NCBI GenBank assembly: GCA_964631865.1
Contig: CAZWAK010000002.1
Location: 84,270 to 148,269 of the forward strand
Origin: JAFDVL01 sp964631865
GTDB lineage: Bacteria > Acidobacteriota > Blastocatellia > RBC074
DNA length: 64,000 bases
Direction of reading: 5' to 3'
In this document: positions 1-9,241 of the stretch, one piece after another
Layout: each line of letters begins with the position of its first letter
Numbering within the stretch: the stretch's first letter is position 1
Translations under genes and position numbers: made by a program
Notes under the pieces: generated by a model
The model's input: the letters and a program-made list of their open reading frames with translations, nothing else
Told to the model about the DNA's origin: nothing
Database searches by the model: none

Positions 1-657
1 GTTGTCAATGTAGGTGAAATCGCGCGACTGCTCGCCATCGCCATAAATGACGGGCGGTTCGTTGGCCAGCAACGCCGTCACGAATTTTGAGATCACGCCC
101 GAATACGGTGACGACGGGTCCTGGCGCGGGCCGAACACGTTGAAGTAGCGCAGCGACACGGTCTCCAACCCGTAAACTTGCGAAAACACCTGACAATAAA
201 ATTCGCCGAAGAGCTTTTGTGCGGCATACGGCGAGAGCGGCGTCGGATACATTTCGACGTGCTTGGGCAGGACTTCCGTCTCGCCATACGCCGAACTCGA
301 AGCCGCAAACACGAGCCGCTTGACGCCCGCTTCTTTTGCCGCGAGCAGTACATTGAATGTGCCGTCCACATTGGCTTCGTGGCTCAGGCGCGGCTCGACG
401 ACGGAGCGCGGCACAGACGGAATCGCAGCTTCGTGAAAGACGACGCGCACGCCTTCCATCGCTTGTTGCGTGATTCGCTCGTCGCGAATGTCGCCTTCGA
501 TGAATTCAATTTGGCCTTCCAGATGTGCAAGGTTGTGGCGATGCCCCGTCATCAAATTATCCAACACGCGCACGCGATCTCCGCGCTTGACGAGTGCTGT
601 TGCGATGTGCGAACCAATGAAGCCTGCGCCACCAGTCACTAAATAAAGTTTGCTCAC
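1..657 (-). CDS. NAD-dependent nucleotide-sugar epimerase/dehydratase (C-terminus cut by window edge)
   Basis: Extended short-chain dehydrogenase. The 219 visible residues start at a GTG preceded by an AGGAAGG ribosome site about 10 nt upstream. The N-terminal Rossmann motif is TGGAGFIGSH, followed by NLMTGH, the SSSAYG segment and the catalytic YAAQK (YxxxK), then RYFNVFGPRQDP, which is typical of UDP-glucose or UDP-N-acetylglucosamine 4-epimerases of the GalE/WbpP type. Such enzymes invert C4 of a nucleotide sugar for surface polysaccharide synthesis. The exact substrate cannot be told because the C-terminal half lies outside the window. Confidence 0.9.
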   Translation of the reverse strand, partial: MSKLYLVTGGAGFIGSHIATALVKRGDRVRVLDNLMTGHRHNLAHLEGQIEFIEGDIRDERITQQAMEGVRVVFHEAAIPSVPRSVVEPRLSHEANVDGTFNVLLAAKEAGVKRLVFAASSSAYGETEVLPKHVEMYPTPLSPYAAQKLFGEFYCQVFSQVYGLETVSLRYFNVFGPRQDPSSPYSGVISKFVTALLANEPPVIYGDGEQSRDFTYIDN

Positions 658-691
658 AGTGAGGTTTTCCTTCCTATAATTAAAGATAGAC

Positions 692-717
692 AAAAAGATA
701 GGCGACCGGGGTCGCCT
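692..717 (-). terminator. Rho-independent terminator after tRNA-Glu
   Basis: An 8-bp GC-rich hairpin (AGGCGACC / GGTCGCCT, 2-nt loop) is followed on the minus strand by ATCTTTTTG. It lies 40 nt downstream of the tRNA-Glu gene and 35 nt before the epimerase start, so it probably separates the two. Confidence 0.75.
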
Positions 718-756
718 CTGCGATTGACTGCTGATCGGGGTACTCTGAAAAATTGC

Positions 757-833
<77 letters not shown>

Positions 834-1003
834 ATATAAAAAAACCATCTATTTTCAAGGGGCCAATCGCAGACGGTTGTATATCACGCTCCCCCTGGTT
901 TTTCAATCATTGGCACGCGACTGGACAACGGCGCGCGCGAAATTTAGAATGACTTCCACCGCGAGAAAAACTGGTTCCAAACGCTGCTCAAAAGGATTTC
1001 ATT

Positions 1004-2743
1004 ATGTTTCAGCAAAAAGCTAAAGCCCCTGCCGCCAAGAAACCCGCGCCGCCCAAAGCGCAAGCTCCTGCCGTACAACGCCCCGCGCCCGTGTACGATG
1101 TTGTGATCGTCGGCTCCGGCGCGGCAGGCGGGACTGCCGCCAAAGTTTTGGTTGAAGCCGGCCTCAACGTGGCGATGCTCGAAGCCGGGCCGCTGCGTAA
1201 GCACATGCTGGATTTCGCCTATCACGATCCGTTTCCCTATGAAGACCCGTATCGCGGTCTCAAGAGCGAAGCGAACAGCGACGCGGTGCGCAAAAAATAT
1301 GTCTTCGGCCCGAATGCCTACGCGCCCTGGCCGAATCCTGATGAGCCGTACACGACGCCGAAAGACACGCCGTATGAATGGATGCGCGCGCGCAATGTCG
1401 GTGGGCGCACGATGTTTTGGGGACGCTTTGCGAATCGCTACAACGAAGCCGATTTTAAGATGCGGTCGCGCGATGGGATGGGGTTGGACTGGCCAATTGA
1501 ATACAAAGACGTCGCGCCATATTACGACAAAGCCGAACAGTTTATGGGCGTGTGTGGGGCGAAAGAAAATCACCCCGATTTGCCCGACAGCGACAACTTC
1601 CTGCCGCCCGTCGCGCTGAAATGCCCGGATCATTTGCTGAAAAAAGCGGCGGAAAAATTGGGCATTCGCGCGATGCACGTGCGGCGCGCGATGCTCACGC
1701 AAACGCACAACGGCTTTGCGAAATGTCACTTTTGCGCGGGCTGCGATGACGGCTGCGAAACACATTCGTTTTATAACTCGGCCTTTCGCCAAGTCGTTCC
1801 GCTGATGACCAAATTCCCGAAGACGTTCACGCTGATTCCGAACGCGATGGCGCAAAAAGTGAATGTGAATGCGGCGGGCTTGGCTGACAGTGTGAGCTAT
1901 GTTGACAAAACGTCGGGCGAACAAAAACAGATCAAGGCGCGCGTCGTGATGCTCGGTTGCGGCACGCTCGAAACGACACGGCTGCTGCTGCTCTCGAACA
2001 TTGCCAATGGAAGCGGGCAAGTTGGCAAAAACTTCATGGAGCATTTGGACGTCGGCGCGCAAGCCTTCCTGCCCGATTTGAGCTTTGCCGAACGTGAAGC
2101 GGGTGACGGCATCGGCGGTTCGCACATCATCATGCCCTGGTTCGGTTATTTTCGCCCGAACGAAAAGCGCGATTTTCTGCGCGGCTTTCAAATCGAACCA
2201 TCGGTGCGGCAACGTTCGCGTCCCGACAAACGCCCGAAAGACACGCCCGGCTTTGGCCTCGACTTCAAAAAAGAAATTCGTCGTTGGCAAGGCACGCGCG
2301 TGTCGTTGGCCTGTCACGGCGAAATGCTGCCGAGTCCGAATAAGTTCGTCGAACTCGATCCGACCACCAAAGACAAATGGGGCAGCCCCGTGCTGAAGAT
2401 TCATTACAAATGGGACGACAACGACTTGAATATGTTCAAGTACGCGCGGCAAACCTACGAAGAAATCTTTGCGGCGGCGAAAGCGGTTGAGGTGCGCTTG
2501 CCCAAAGTGCCTGACCCGGCAGGTCATTCCATTCACGAAATGGGAACCGCGCACATGGGCAGCGACGCCAAGACGTCCGTGCTCAATCAATTCAATCAAT
2601 CGTGGGATGTGAAGAATTTGTTTGTGGTGGACGCGGCGGCCTTCGCTTCCGGCACGCACAAAAACCCGACGCTGATGATTATGGCCTTGAGCTGGCGCGC
2701 GTCGGAATATGCGCTGGAAGAAATGCGCAAGAAAAACCTGTGA
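1004..2743 (+). CDS. GMC-family FAD-dependent oxidoreductase with a four-cysteine motif
   Basis: 579 residues. After a lysine/alanine/proline-rich N-terminus of about 30 residues comes the FAD-binding VVIVGSGAAGGTAAKVL, then an NVGGRTMFWGR segment, and near the C-terminus HEMGTAHMG and GTHKNPTLMIMALSWR, which supply the paired His and Asn of the GMC active site. The family oxidises alcohols or sugars with FAD. Residues C241, C244, C247 and C251 form a CxxCxxCxxxC cluster that is not needed for the GMC fold and could bind an iron-sulphur cluster. The Ala/Pro/Lys-rich start may be a linker rather than a signal peptide. No electron-acceptor subunit is encoded next to it, so the partner is unknown. 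Confidence 0.88.
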   Translation: MFQQKAKAPAAKKPAPPKAQAPAVQRPAPVYDVVIVGSGAAGGTAAKVLVEAGLNVAMLEAGPLRKHMLDFAYHDPFPYEDPYRGLKSEANSDAVRKKYVFGPNAYAPWPNPDEPYTTPKDTPYEWMRARNVGGRTMFWGRFANRYNEADFKMRSRDGMGLDWPIEYKDVAPYYDKAEQFMGVCGAKENHPDLPDSDNFLPPVALKCPDHLLKKAAEKLGIRAMHVRRAMLTQTHNGFAKCHFCAGCDDGCETHSFYNSAFRQVVPLMTKFPKTFTLIPNAMAQKVNVNAAGLADSVSYVDKTSGEQKQIKARVVMLGCGTLETTRLLLLSNIANGSGQVGKNFMEHLDVGAQAFLPDLSFAEREAGDGIGGSHIIMPWFGYFRPNEKRDFLRGFQIEPSVRQRSRPDKRPKDTPGFGLDFKKEIRRWQGTRVSLACHGEMLPSPNKFVELDPTTKDKWGSPVLKIHYKWDDNDLNMFKYARQTYEEIFAAAKAVEVRLPKVPDPAGHSIHEMGTAHMGSDAKTSVLNQFNQSWDVKNLFVVDAAAFASGTHKNPTLMIMALSWRASEYALEEMRKKNL

Positions 2744-2745
2744 CG

Positions 2746-2861
2746 AAGGCGGATTGTGGATTGCGGAAGGCGGATTATTGCTTGTAGACTTCGCGCTTTC
2801 GATAGAACGTCATGAATGAGCAAGCAACGAAACCCGCCTTCCGCATTCCGCATTCCGAACT
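2746..2861. repeat. Heptad inverted-repeat element 1, extending into the next gene
   Basis: The left arm (2746-2780) is five 7-mers of the form AAGGCGG / ATTGTGG / ATTGCGG. The right arm (2834-2861) is four complementary 7-mers CCGCCTT, CCGCATT, CCGCATT, CCGAACT. The left arm starts 3 nt after the oxidoreductase stop. The right arm lies inside the N-terminal codons of the following membrane protein. This is one of six elements in the window with the same layout. Confidence 0.8.
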
Positions 2862-4437
2862 CGTCGCAGTTGCCATTTGCCTGCTCTATTTTGCCTTCCT
2901 GATTTACTTTTCGCGCCAACATCCTTTTGGCACTTACGCAACGGAAACGGATTTTTACCATCTCTACGCGCCCGATGCTGCGCGCATTGCTGCCGGGCAA
3001 TTTCCGCTGAATCAATTTCAAGGGCCGGGCTATCCCGTGCTGCTTTCCTTAGTCTCGAAATTCACGGGCGATCTGTTTGTCGCCGGCAAATGGATTTCGA
3101 TTATCAGCGCCGTGCTGTGTCTGTGGTTGATGTTCGAATTATTCAAGCAACTCTTCAGCGAATGGGTTGGCGTCGGCGCGGCGTTGTTGTCCACAACGGT
3201 GATCGAGTTCCCGGAATTTTCGTTGCAGGCAACGACGGACATTTTCTTTTTGTTGCTCTGCCTCGTCGCGCTCGTGCTTTTTACGGGAGCGTATTTTTCG
3301 TTGCGAATGCGCATCATCTTCGCCGCGTTTTTTACGGGCGTCGCGTATCTGACGCGCTACAACGGCGTGTTTTTGCTTGCGTGTTTTGTGTTTGCGATTC
3401 TCGTGATGAATTTGTTTGAGAAGGCTTGGCGCGAACGTGTGATTTTGACCGGCGTCTTTGTCGCCGCGTTTTCCCTCACCATTCTGCCGTGGTTGATTGC
3501 GAATGCGCAGCAGCACGGCTCGCCGCTGCACAACACGAATTATTTGAATATGGCGACGCTGTTTTATCCCGAACTCGCCGACGGCGAAGTCACGCAGGAC
3601 GGCACGCGCAAGTTGCAGGATCAGTTTCATTCATTTGGCGAAGTGCTCGCATACAAGCCGCTGCAAGCTGTGGCGCGCTATTTCGGTAATCTCGGCGAGA
3701 TATTTGTAAGTTCCCTGCGCCCGACGTTGGTCGCACGGCTGACAGGATGGCTCGGATGGATTGGACTATTTGTTGCCTTGCTGGAAATCTTCTTGCGCGG
3801 CTTTTTCGCGGGCGGAAAACTCACGACGCAAGCGAAAGCGCGACTGCTGCTGTTTTTCTCAATGGCGGTGTATTTCTTACTGATGGGGCTGAATCATTGG
3901 GAAGCGAGATATTTCTTTTTCATCGGTCTGTGCTACTGCGGCCTGGCGGCGTATCTGGCGTACATGCCCATCACGTGGTTGAACGCCGCATCTCCGTTGA
4001 CGCTCAACCGAACGCTGGTGGAAGTGGGCATTCCTATCATTTACTTTCTGGGCATCGGGGCCAATGCGTTTACGCCGACGCACGAAAGCTTTCGCAACTT
4101 CATGCAAAGTCATCCGCACGAAATCCCCGCCGCTGCGCAGTTTCTGCAATCCACGAACGCCGCGCCGCACAGCGTCAAAATCCTCGCGCGCAAACCGCAT
4201 TTGCCGTTTATGGCCCAGCAGGATTGGGTCTTCTTTCCGCCCGTGAAATCGCTGGAGGAGTTGAAAATGTGGTTGGAAAAAAATCCGGTGGATTTCATCG
4301 CCATCGGCAAACGTGAATTGAAATCGCGCAAAGAACTCGCGCCACTCGGCGATCCGAAAACTGCGCCCGACTGGTTACAAGCGGCGTGGACGAACGACGA
4401 TCCGAAATTTATTTTGTACAAGCCCAATTTCAAGTAG
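2812..4437 (+). CDS. Multi-pass membrane protein, probable GT-C (PMT/ArnT-like) glycosyltransferase
   Basis: 541 residues with about ten hydrophobic helices in the first 420, then a soluble C-terminal part. The first periplasmic loop holds an acidic region (ATETDFYHLY) followed by GQFPLNQFQGPGYPVL, the pattern of lipid-linked-sugar transferases of the dolichyl-phosphate-mannose transferase superfamily. Such enzymes move a sugar from a polyprenyl carrier at the outer face of the membrane. Sugar and acceptor cannot be told. Residues 8-18 (PAFRIPHSEL) are encoded by the right arm of a heptad repeat, so the start region has probably been remodelled; there is no clear ribosome site before this ATG. 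The end overlaps the convergent EamA gene by 8 nt. Confidence 0.65.
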   Translation: MNEQATKPAFRIPHSELVAVAICLLYFAFLIYFSRQHPFGTYATETDFYHLYAPDAARIAAGQFPLNQFQGPGYPVLLSLVSKFTGDLFVAGKWISIISAVLCLWLMFELFKQLFSEWVGVGAALLSTTVIEFPEFSLQATTDIFFLLLCLVALVLFTGAYFSLRMRIIFAAFFTGVAYLTRYNGVFLLACFVFAILVMNLFEKAWRERVILTGVFVAAFSLTILPWLIANAQQHGSPLHNTNYLNMATLFYPELADGEVTQDGTRKLQDQFHSFGEVLAYKPLQAVARYFGNLGEIFVSSLRPTLVARLTGWLGWIGLFVALLEIFLRGFFAGGKLTTQAKARLLLFFSMAVYFLLMGLNHWEARYFFFIGLCYCGLAAYLAYMPITWLNAASPLTLNRTLVEVGIPIIYFLGIGANAFTPTHESFRNFMQSHPHEIPAAAQFLQSTNAAPHSVKILARKPHLPFMAQQDWVFFPPVKSLEELKMWLEKNPVDFIAIGKRELKSRKELAPLGDPKTAPDWLQAAWTNDDPKFILYKPNFK

Positions 4438-5281
4438 CGCGCCGCTCGACCAAACGACTGCTCAACACGCCGCGCCCGACTACTGCACCCAAGACAATCA
4501 CGCCGCCCAGCGCCGCCAACAACGACGGCCTTTCGCCAATCATCAGCGCGACCCAAATCGGATTCAGAATCGGTTCGATTACCGGAATCAACACCAACTC
4601 CAACGCCGAAACATGCTGCGTCGCCTTCGTGAATAAAATGTACGCAATGCCAAGCTGAAACACGCCGAGCAAAATCAAACCGAGCCAATTCTTTGCATCC
4701 GGCTGACTCATCACCAACGAAGGCAAACCAATCAGCGCCGTCAAAATATTGCCGAGCAAAACGGATTCCATCGGCGACGAATCTTTTTGCTTGCGCAGCA
4801 GCATCGCCAGAAACGCAAAGCACAACGCGCTGAGCAAGCCAAAGCCATTGCCGAGCAACGTGCCTGCGCTCAAGCCGTCCAGCAAAAACAACATCATCCC
4901 CACCAACACCAACCCAATCGTCACCCAATCCAGCAAGCGCGTGCGCTCACCCAGCACCCACGCGCCGAACAGTGCGATATAAATAGGCGCGGTGTATTGC
5001 AACAAAATCGCATTCGCCGCCGTCGTCGTTTTGTTGGCGACGACGAAAAACAAAACTGTGCCGCAGTATGCAATGGCACAACCGATTTGCGTCGCCGACC
5101 AAGTGAATTTCGGACGACGAAGAAATGCCCAAATCACCAGCGCCGCCACCGCGCTGCGACCGCTTGCGACCGCCAACGCGGGAAGCTGCACCAGCTTGAT
5201 CAGAAACCCAGCCGTACTGAATAAAATCGCCGCGAGCACGAGAAACACCATCGCGCGCCGCCGTTCGGGAGCAGTAGTCAT
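4430..5281 (-). CDS. EamA/DMT-superfamily transporter
   Basis: 283 residues with ten predicted membrane helices arranged as two EamA repeats (about residues 10-140 and 150-275). Each repeat ends with the typical LLQYTAPIYIALFGAWVLGE or VLIPVIEPILNPIWVALMIGE segment. The drug/metabolite transporter family exports amino acids or other small metabolites; the substrate cannot be predicted from sequence. The gene is convergent with the upstream GT-C-like gene and divergent from metG. Confidence 0.9.
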   Translation of the reverse strand: MTTAPERRRAMVFLVLAAILFSTAGFLIKLVQLPALAVASGRSAVAALVIWAFLRRPKFTWSATQIGCAIAYCGTVLFFVVANKTTTAANAILLQYTAPIYIALFGAWVLGERTRLLDWVTIGLVLVGMMLFLLDGLSAGTLLGNGFGLLSALCFAFLAMLLRKQKDSSPMESVLLGNILTALIGLPSLVMSQPDAKNWLGLILLGVFQLGIAYILFTKATQHVSALELVLIPVIEPILNPIWVALMIGERPSLLAALGGVIVLGAVVGRGVLSSRLVERRAT

Positions 5282-5397
5282 AGGCTCGGTCTTTTACTTG
5301 AACTCGACTTGATCGTGCAAGGCGAACAAGGCGCTTGTGCTTTATTTTTGTGCGTGGAAGAATAACGTTTTTTTCAGGAGGCGAGATTACTGACTGT

Positions 5398-7464
5398 ATG
5401 ACTAAGACTTTTTATGTGACGACGCCGATTTATTACGTCAATTCGCACCCGCATTTGGGGCATCTGTACACGACGATCATTGCCGACACCGTCGCCCGCT
5501 TCAAACGGCAACGCGGCTACGATGTGTTCTTCCTGACCGGCACGGACGAACACGGCATCAACATCGAACGCGCAGCGGTGAACGCTGGCTTGCCAGTCCA
5601 GCAACACGTAGACAACATCGTCAACGAATTCCAAACTGCGTTTGCCGCGTACAACTTCAGCAACAACCACTGGATTCGCACGACCGCCGATTACCACAAA
5701 CAAGGCGTAGCCGAACTGTGGCGACGCGCGCGCGAAAACGGTTTCATTTACAAAGGCAGTTACGAAGGCTGGTACTGCGCGGGCTGCAACGAATTCAAGC
5801 CCGAAAGCGAAACGCATCCCGGCGCGGACGGCACGCCGATTTGTAACACGCACGAACGCCCGCTCGACAAAGTGGCCGAAGAAAGTTACTTCTTCAAACT
5901 CTCCGCATTTCAAGATCGCCTGCTCGAATACTACGAACAAAACCCCGGCTTCATTCGTCCCGAAGCGCGGCGCAACGAAGTCATCAGTTTTGTCAGCAGC
6001 GGCCTCAATGATCTGTCCGTCAGCCGCACGTCAGTCAAATGGGGCATTCCGGTTCCCGACGATCCCGAACACACGATGTATGTTTGGTTCGATGCGCTGA
6101 CGAATTACATCACGGCGATTGGCTTCGGCAACGACACGCGCGGCGGCGAAGCACAGTTCTATAAATATTGGCCTGCAAATTTACAATTGGTAGGCAAAGA
6201 CATTCTGCGCTTTCACACCGTGTACTGGCCTGCGTTTTTAATTGCCGCCGGACTCGAACCCGCACACACCTGCTTCGCGCACGGAATGTGGTTGTCGGGC
6301 GGGCGCAAGATGTCCAAAACGCTCGGCAACGTGATTGATTTGGCTGTGCTGGCGAAGCATTTTCAGACTGATGCGGTGCGCTATTTTGCGTTGCGCGAAA
6401 TGGTGTTTGGGCAGGACGGCGATTTCACGTACGAAGCATTGATTGATCGCATCACGGCAGATTTGGCGAGCGGTTTGGGTAATCTGTCCAGCCGCACCCT
6501 GACGATGATTCGCAATTACTGCGACGGCGAAATTCCCGTCGCAAGGCTTTCAAATAACGCCGAACTCGACGCCCGCGCCGCCGAAGTCAAATCCGCATTC
6601 GCTTCGGCACAAGAACAGTTCGACAAAGAATTCGACGAATACAATTTCTCGCGCGGCCTCGAAGCTGTCTGGCAAGCCATTGCCGTCGTGGACAAATTCA
6701 TCTCCGACGCCAAACCGTGGGACATTGCCAAAGACCCAGCACGCCGCGCCGAACTCGAATTGGTTCTCGCCACCGCTATTGAAGCTTTGCGCAGCGCAAC
6801 TGTTTTGCTCGCCCCCGTGTTGCCCGAATCCACACAAGCGATTTGGGAACAACTCGGTGAATCCGGCAACGTCTCTGAAATCGCACCGAACGCGCTTGCG
6901 CCTGTTGCGCCGGGAACGCGCATTGGAGACATCAAACCCGTATTTCCACGATTGGACAAAAAGAAAGTTATGAACGAAATCAACCAAGCCGAAGCCGCGA
7001 GTCAGGAAGCTCGCGCGCAAGAAACAAAGACTGAAACACCTGCCGCAGTCGCAACCGAAACCGCGCCCGCCGCGCCTGCTGAAGCTGCTCCGGCTGAAAC
7101 TTCGACATCTGCCGTCGCACCCGAAGGCATCGCCTACATCGGCATCGAAGACTTCCTCAAAGTCGAACTCCGCGTCGGCGAAATCCTCACTGCTGAACGC
7201 ATTCCGAAAGCCGACAAGCTACTGAAATTCACCATTGATTTAGGCGAACCCCAACCGCGCCAAATCCTCGCCGGCATCGCGCAATACTACGAACCCGAAA
7301 ACCTCATCGGACGCAAAGTCATCGTCGTGGCGAACCTCGCGCCGAGAAAACTGCGCGGCCTCGAATCGCAAGGCATGATCTTGGCGGCTTCGATTGGGGA
7401 TGAGGGGCGACCGATTTTGGCGGGCTTTTTGGAGGAAGTGCCGAATGGGGCGAAGTTGAAATAG
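5398..7464 (+). CDS. metG: Methionyl-tRNA synthetase with C-terminal tRNA-binding domain
   Basis: 688 residues from ATG 5398; a longer frame from 5335 only adds non-homologous residues. Class I signatures are HPHLGH (residues 17-22) and KMSKT (from 304). A zinc-binding insert carries CAGC and a later CNTH. The anticodon-binding helical domain follows. After an Ala/Pro/Glu-rich linker (about 540-580) comes an EMAPII-like OB-fold domain (IEDFLKVELRVGEIL ... SQGMILAAS), which raises tRNA affinity and usually dimerises. The enzyme charges tRNA-Met. An AGGAGG lies 16 nt upstream of the start, longer than usual. Confidence 0.97.
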   Translation: MTKTFYVTTPIYYVNSHPHLGHLYTTIIADTVARFKRQRGYDVFFLTGTDEHGINIERAAVNAGLPVQQHVDNIVNEFQTAFAAYNFSNNHWIRTTADYHKQGVAELWRRARENGFIYKGSYEGWYCAGCNEFKPESETHPGADGTPICNTHERPLDKVAEESYFFKLSAFQDRLLEYYEQNPGFIRPEARRNEVISFVSSGLNDLSVSRTSVKWGIPVPDDPEHTMYVWFDALTNYITAIGFGNDTRGGEAQFYKYWPANLQLVGKDILRFHTVYWPAFLIAAGLEPAHTCFAHGMWLSGGRKMSKTLGNVIDLAVLAKHFQTDAVRYFALREMVFGQDGDFTYEALIDRITADLASGLGNLSSRTLTMIRNYCDGEIPVARLSNNAELDARAAEVKSAFASAQEQFDKEFDEYNFSRGLEAVWQAIAVVDKFISDAKPWDIAKDPARRAELELVLATAIEALRSATVLLAPVLPESTQAIWEQLGESGNVSEIAPNALAPVAPGTRIGDIKPVFPRLDKKKVMNEINQAEAASQEARAQETKTETPAAVATETAPAAPAEAAPAETSTSAVAPEGIAYIGIEDFLKVELRVGEILTAERIPKADKLLKFTIDLGEPQPRQILAGIAQYYEPENLIGRKVIVVANLAPRKLRGLESQGMILAASIGDEGRPILAGFLEEVPNGAKLK

Positions 7465-7494
7465 GTATCCTTATATTAGAAAACAGAGGCTTCC

Positions 7495-8481
7495 GTGAAT
7501 TTTCTTGATGCTGCTTACAAAGTTCTAAAAGAAGCTGGGCGTCCGTTGAAATATACAGAGATTACTTCGCGCGCGCGTACCCTTGATCTTTTAGAAACCA
7601 AAGGACAGACCCCTGAAGCGACGATGGGATCACGTTTATATGTTGACTCTAAACGACCAAGATCACGTTTTCGCCAAGTAAGTAGAGGCGTTTTTACCTT
7701 AGCTGAAGCTCCTTCAGATAACATTCATCGTCAGGTTGAGGCAATAAACAATAAAACAAGAGAGAGTATTCGACAGCATCTCTTGAAAATGCCCCCCAAT
7801 CGCTTTGAGGTTTTGATAGGAGAGTTACTCAGAGCCATCGGTTTCAGGGAAGAAACCATTGAAATAACAGGAAGAAGTGGCGATGGCGGAGTTGATGTGC
7901 GCGGGGTACTCGTCGCTAGTGGCATAAGTGAAATTAAAACGGCTGTCCAAGCAAAACGCTGGAAAAATAACGTCCAATCTAAAGAAATCCGCGAGTTACG
8001 AGGCTCATTAACCGTTCATGAACAAGGCATCATCATAACAACTAGCGACTTTTCCTCAGGGGCTAAGGAGGAATCGCAAGCAGCAGGAAAAGTACCTATT
8101 AGTTTGGTCAACGGAGATAAGCTAATCGAACTATTGATAACCTATGGAATTGGCGTTAGACAAGAAAATCACACTTTGCAGTTACTTGATAAAGACTATT
8201 GGGGAGACATTATAGGAGATAAGATAAGGGAACAAAACACAAGCGATATAGTTTCCGTCAAATATCCGTTAGCTATTCAGGCAACGGCTCTCGGCAAAAC
8301 ATTTACTGCCAAGATGCTAGATTCCAAAGGCAGAGTTTCGTATCTTGACATAGACCACTCTTCTCCATCGCGCGCAGCGATGTTTGCAACTCAATGGAAG
8401 TCTTGCAATGGATGGACATTTTGGCGATTTGAGCATCCCAAAACTGGTGAATGGGTTGCGATTGATGTGCTGCGGCGATAA
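7495..8481 (+). CDS. HARE-HTH / Mrr-type nuclease / RAMA-like protein, probable modification-dependent restriction enzyme
   Basis: 328 residues from GTG 7495 with AGAGG upstream. Residues 1-72 (FLDAAYKVLKEAGRPLKYTEI ... GVFTLAE) match the HARE-HTH winged helix. Residues 95-220 are an Mrr-like PD-(D/E)XK endonuclease: FEVLIGELL, GDGGVDV (D134) and VQAKRW (Q152-A-K154). Residues 258-325 (TFTAKMLDSKGRVSYLD ... SPSRAAMFA ... NGWTFWRF) look like a RAMA domain, proposed to read modified DNA. Together these suggest a stand-alone type IV enzyme that cuts DNA carrying foreign base modification. The gene is clearly more AT-rich than metG and ileS, which suggests acquisition. No methylase is adjacent. 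Domain calls are from motif recognition; the RAMA call is the least certain. Confidence 0.8.
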   Translation: MNFLDAAYKVLKEAGRPLKYTEITSRARTLDLLETKGQTPEATMGSRLYVDSKRPRSRFRQVSRGVFTLAEAPSDNIHRQVEAINNKTRESIRQHLLKMPPNRFEVLIGELLRAIGFREETIEITGRSGDGGVDVRGVLVASGISEIKTAVQAKRWKNNVQSKEIRELRGSLTVHEQGIIITTSDFSSGAKEESQAAGKVPISLVNGDKLIELLITYGIGVRQENHTLQLLDKDYWGDIIGDKIREQNTSDIVSVKYPLAIQATALGKTFTAKMLDSKGRVSYLDIDHSSPSRAAMFATQWKSCNGWTFWRFEHPKTGEWVAIDVLRR

Positions 8482-8520
8482 TCTGCCCATTCCCATTTAT
8501 TGGAGTCGTAATTTCTTCGC

Positions 8521-9159
8521 TTACAAACGGTCCCACTCGGTTTCAAGATTGCGGCGTGCCTGCGATTCATAGCTGGCATTCATCGCATCCGTAAAATAAA
8601 GCCGTTCCCGCTTCAGAAAGCTCTCTAAAACCTTCTTTCGTCCCTTGCGATACAAAAAGTAGGGAACCCACGAATATTCCTTCCGAATCGCTTGGCTGTA
8701 TTGTTGGTACACTTCTTCGCTCGTTCCCAGGGTAGACAAATCGAAATCCAGAAACAGCTTCAGGTCCGTGGAATCGTTGAGCAATTTGTGCTTCTTCGTC
8801 GCCAGAATCATTTGCTTGGTGGCAGTGATTATTTCGCTCGGTACGGAAAGTTGGCTAAGCGTTGCTTCGGCCAGTTCCGCGCTTTTCTCTTCATTGTCGC
8901 TTTTCTTCGTGTGGTAGATTGCGTCGTGAAACCAGATCGCGAACGCGACGGTGTCGTAGCTTTGCAGTTCGTGCCGGAAGGATTCAGCGTGCGCAAGCAA
9001 CGCGCGGATGTGGCTGAGATTGTGATAGGCGCGATGCTTTTCAGCATACTTTTCGCGCAGCAAAGCAAAGGCTGATGAAGAGCTTTCGTGGCCTGCACAA
9101 AGCTGATTCCACTGTTGCCGCAAAAATTCCTGTCCAGCCTCGTCTATTTGAAATTGCAT
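8521..9159 (-). CDS. HD-superfamily predicted metal-dependent hydrolase
   Basis: 212 residues from ATG 9159 (MQFQIDEAG). A longer frame to 9318 would overlap the divergent ileS start and has no homologous look. The HD signature is spread over YHNLSHI and IWFHDAIYHTKKSDNEEKSA, giving the H...HD...D metal ligands of the COG4339-like family. These are presumed phosphohydrolases; the substrate is unknown. The gene sits tail-on to the Mrr-like gene and divergent from ileS. Confidence 0.82.
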   Translation of the reverse strand: MQFQIDEAGQEFLRQQWNQLCAGHESSSSAFALLREKYAEKHRAYHNLSHIRALLAHAESFRHELQSYDTVAFAIWFHDAIYHTKKSDNEEKSAELAEATLSQLSVPSEIITATKQMILATKKHKLLNDSTDLKLFLDFDLSTLGTSEEVYQQYSQAIRKEYSWVPYFLYRKGRKKVLESFLKRERLYFTDAMNASYESQARRNLETEWDRL

Positions 9160-9241
9160 ACCGGTATTCTGGCGCGGTGCATGCTTTTTTCCAATGCTTA
9201 CGGTATCATCGGCAATCTTTTGCTGAACTGAAACACTGATC

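Noticed and set aside
944..2659. 571-codon open frame on the minus strand
   Set aside because: It is antisense to the GMC oxidoreductase, which has clear motifs. Its Arg/His/Phe-rich product is typical of a GC-rich shadow frame.
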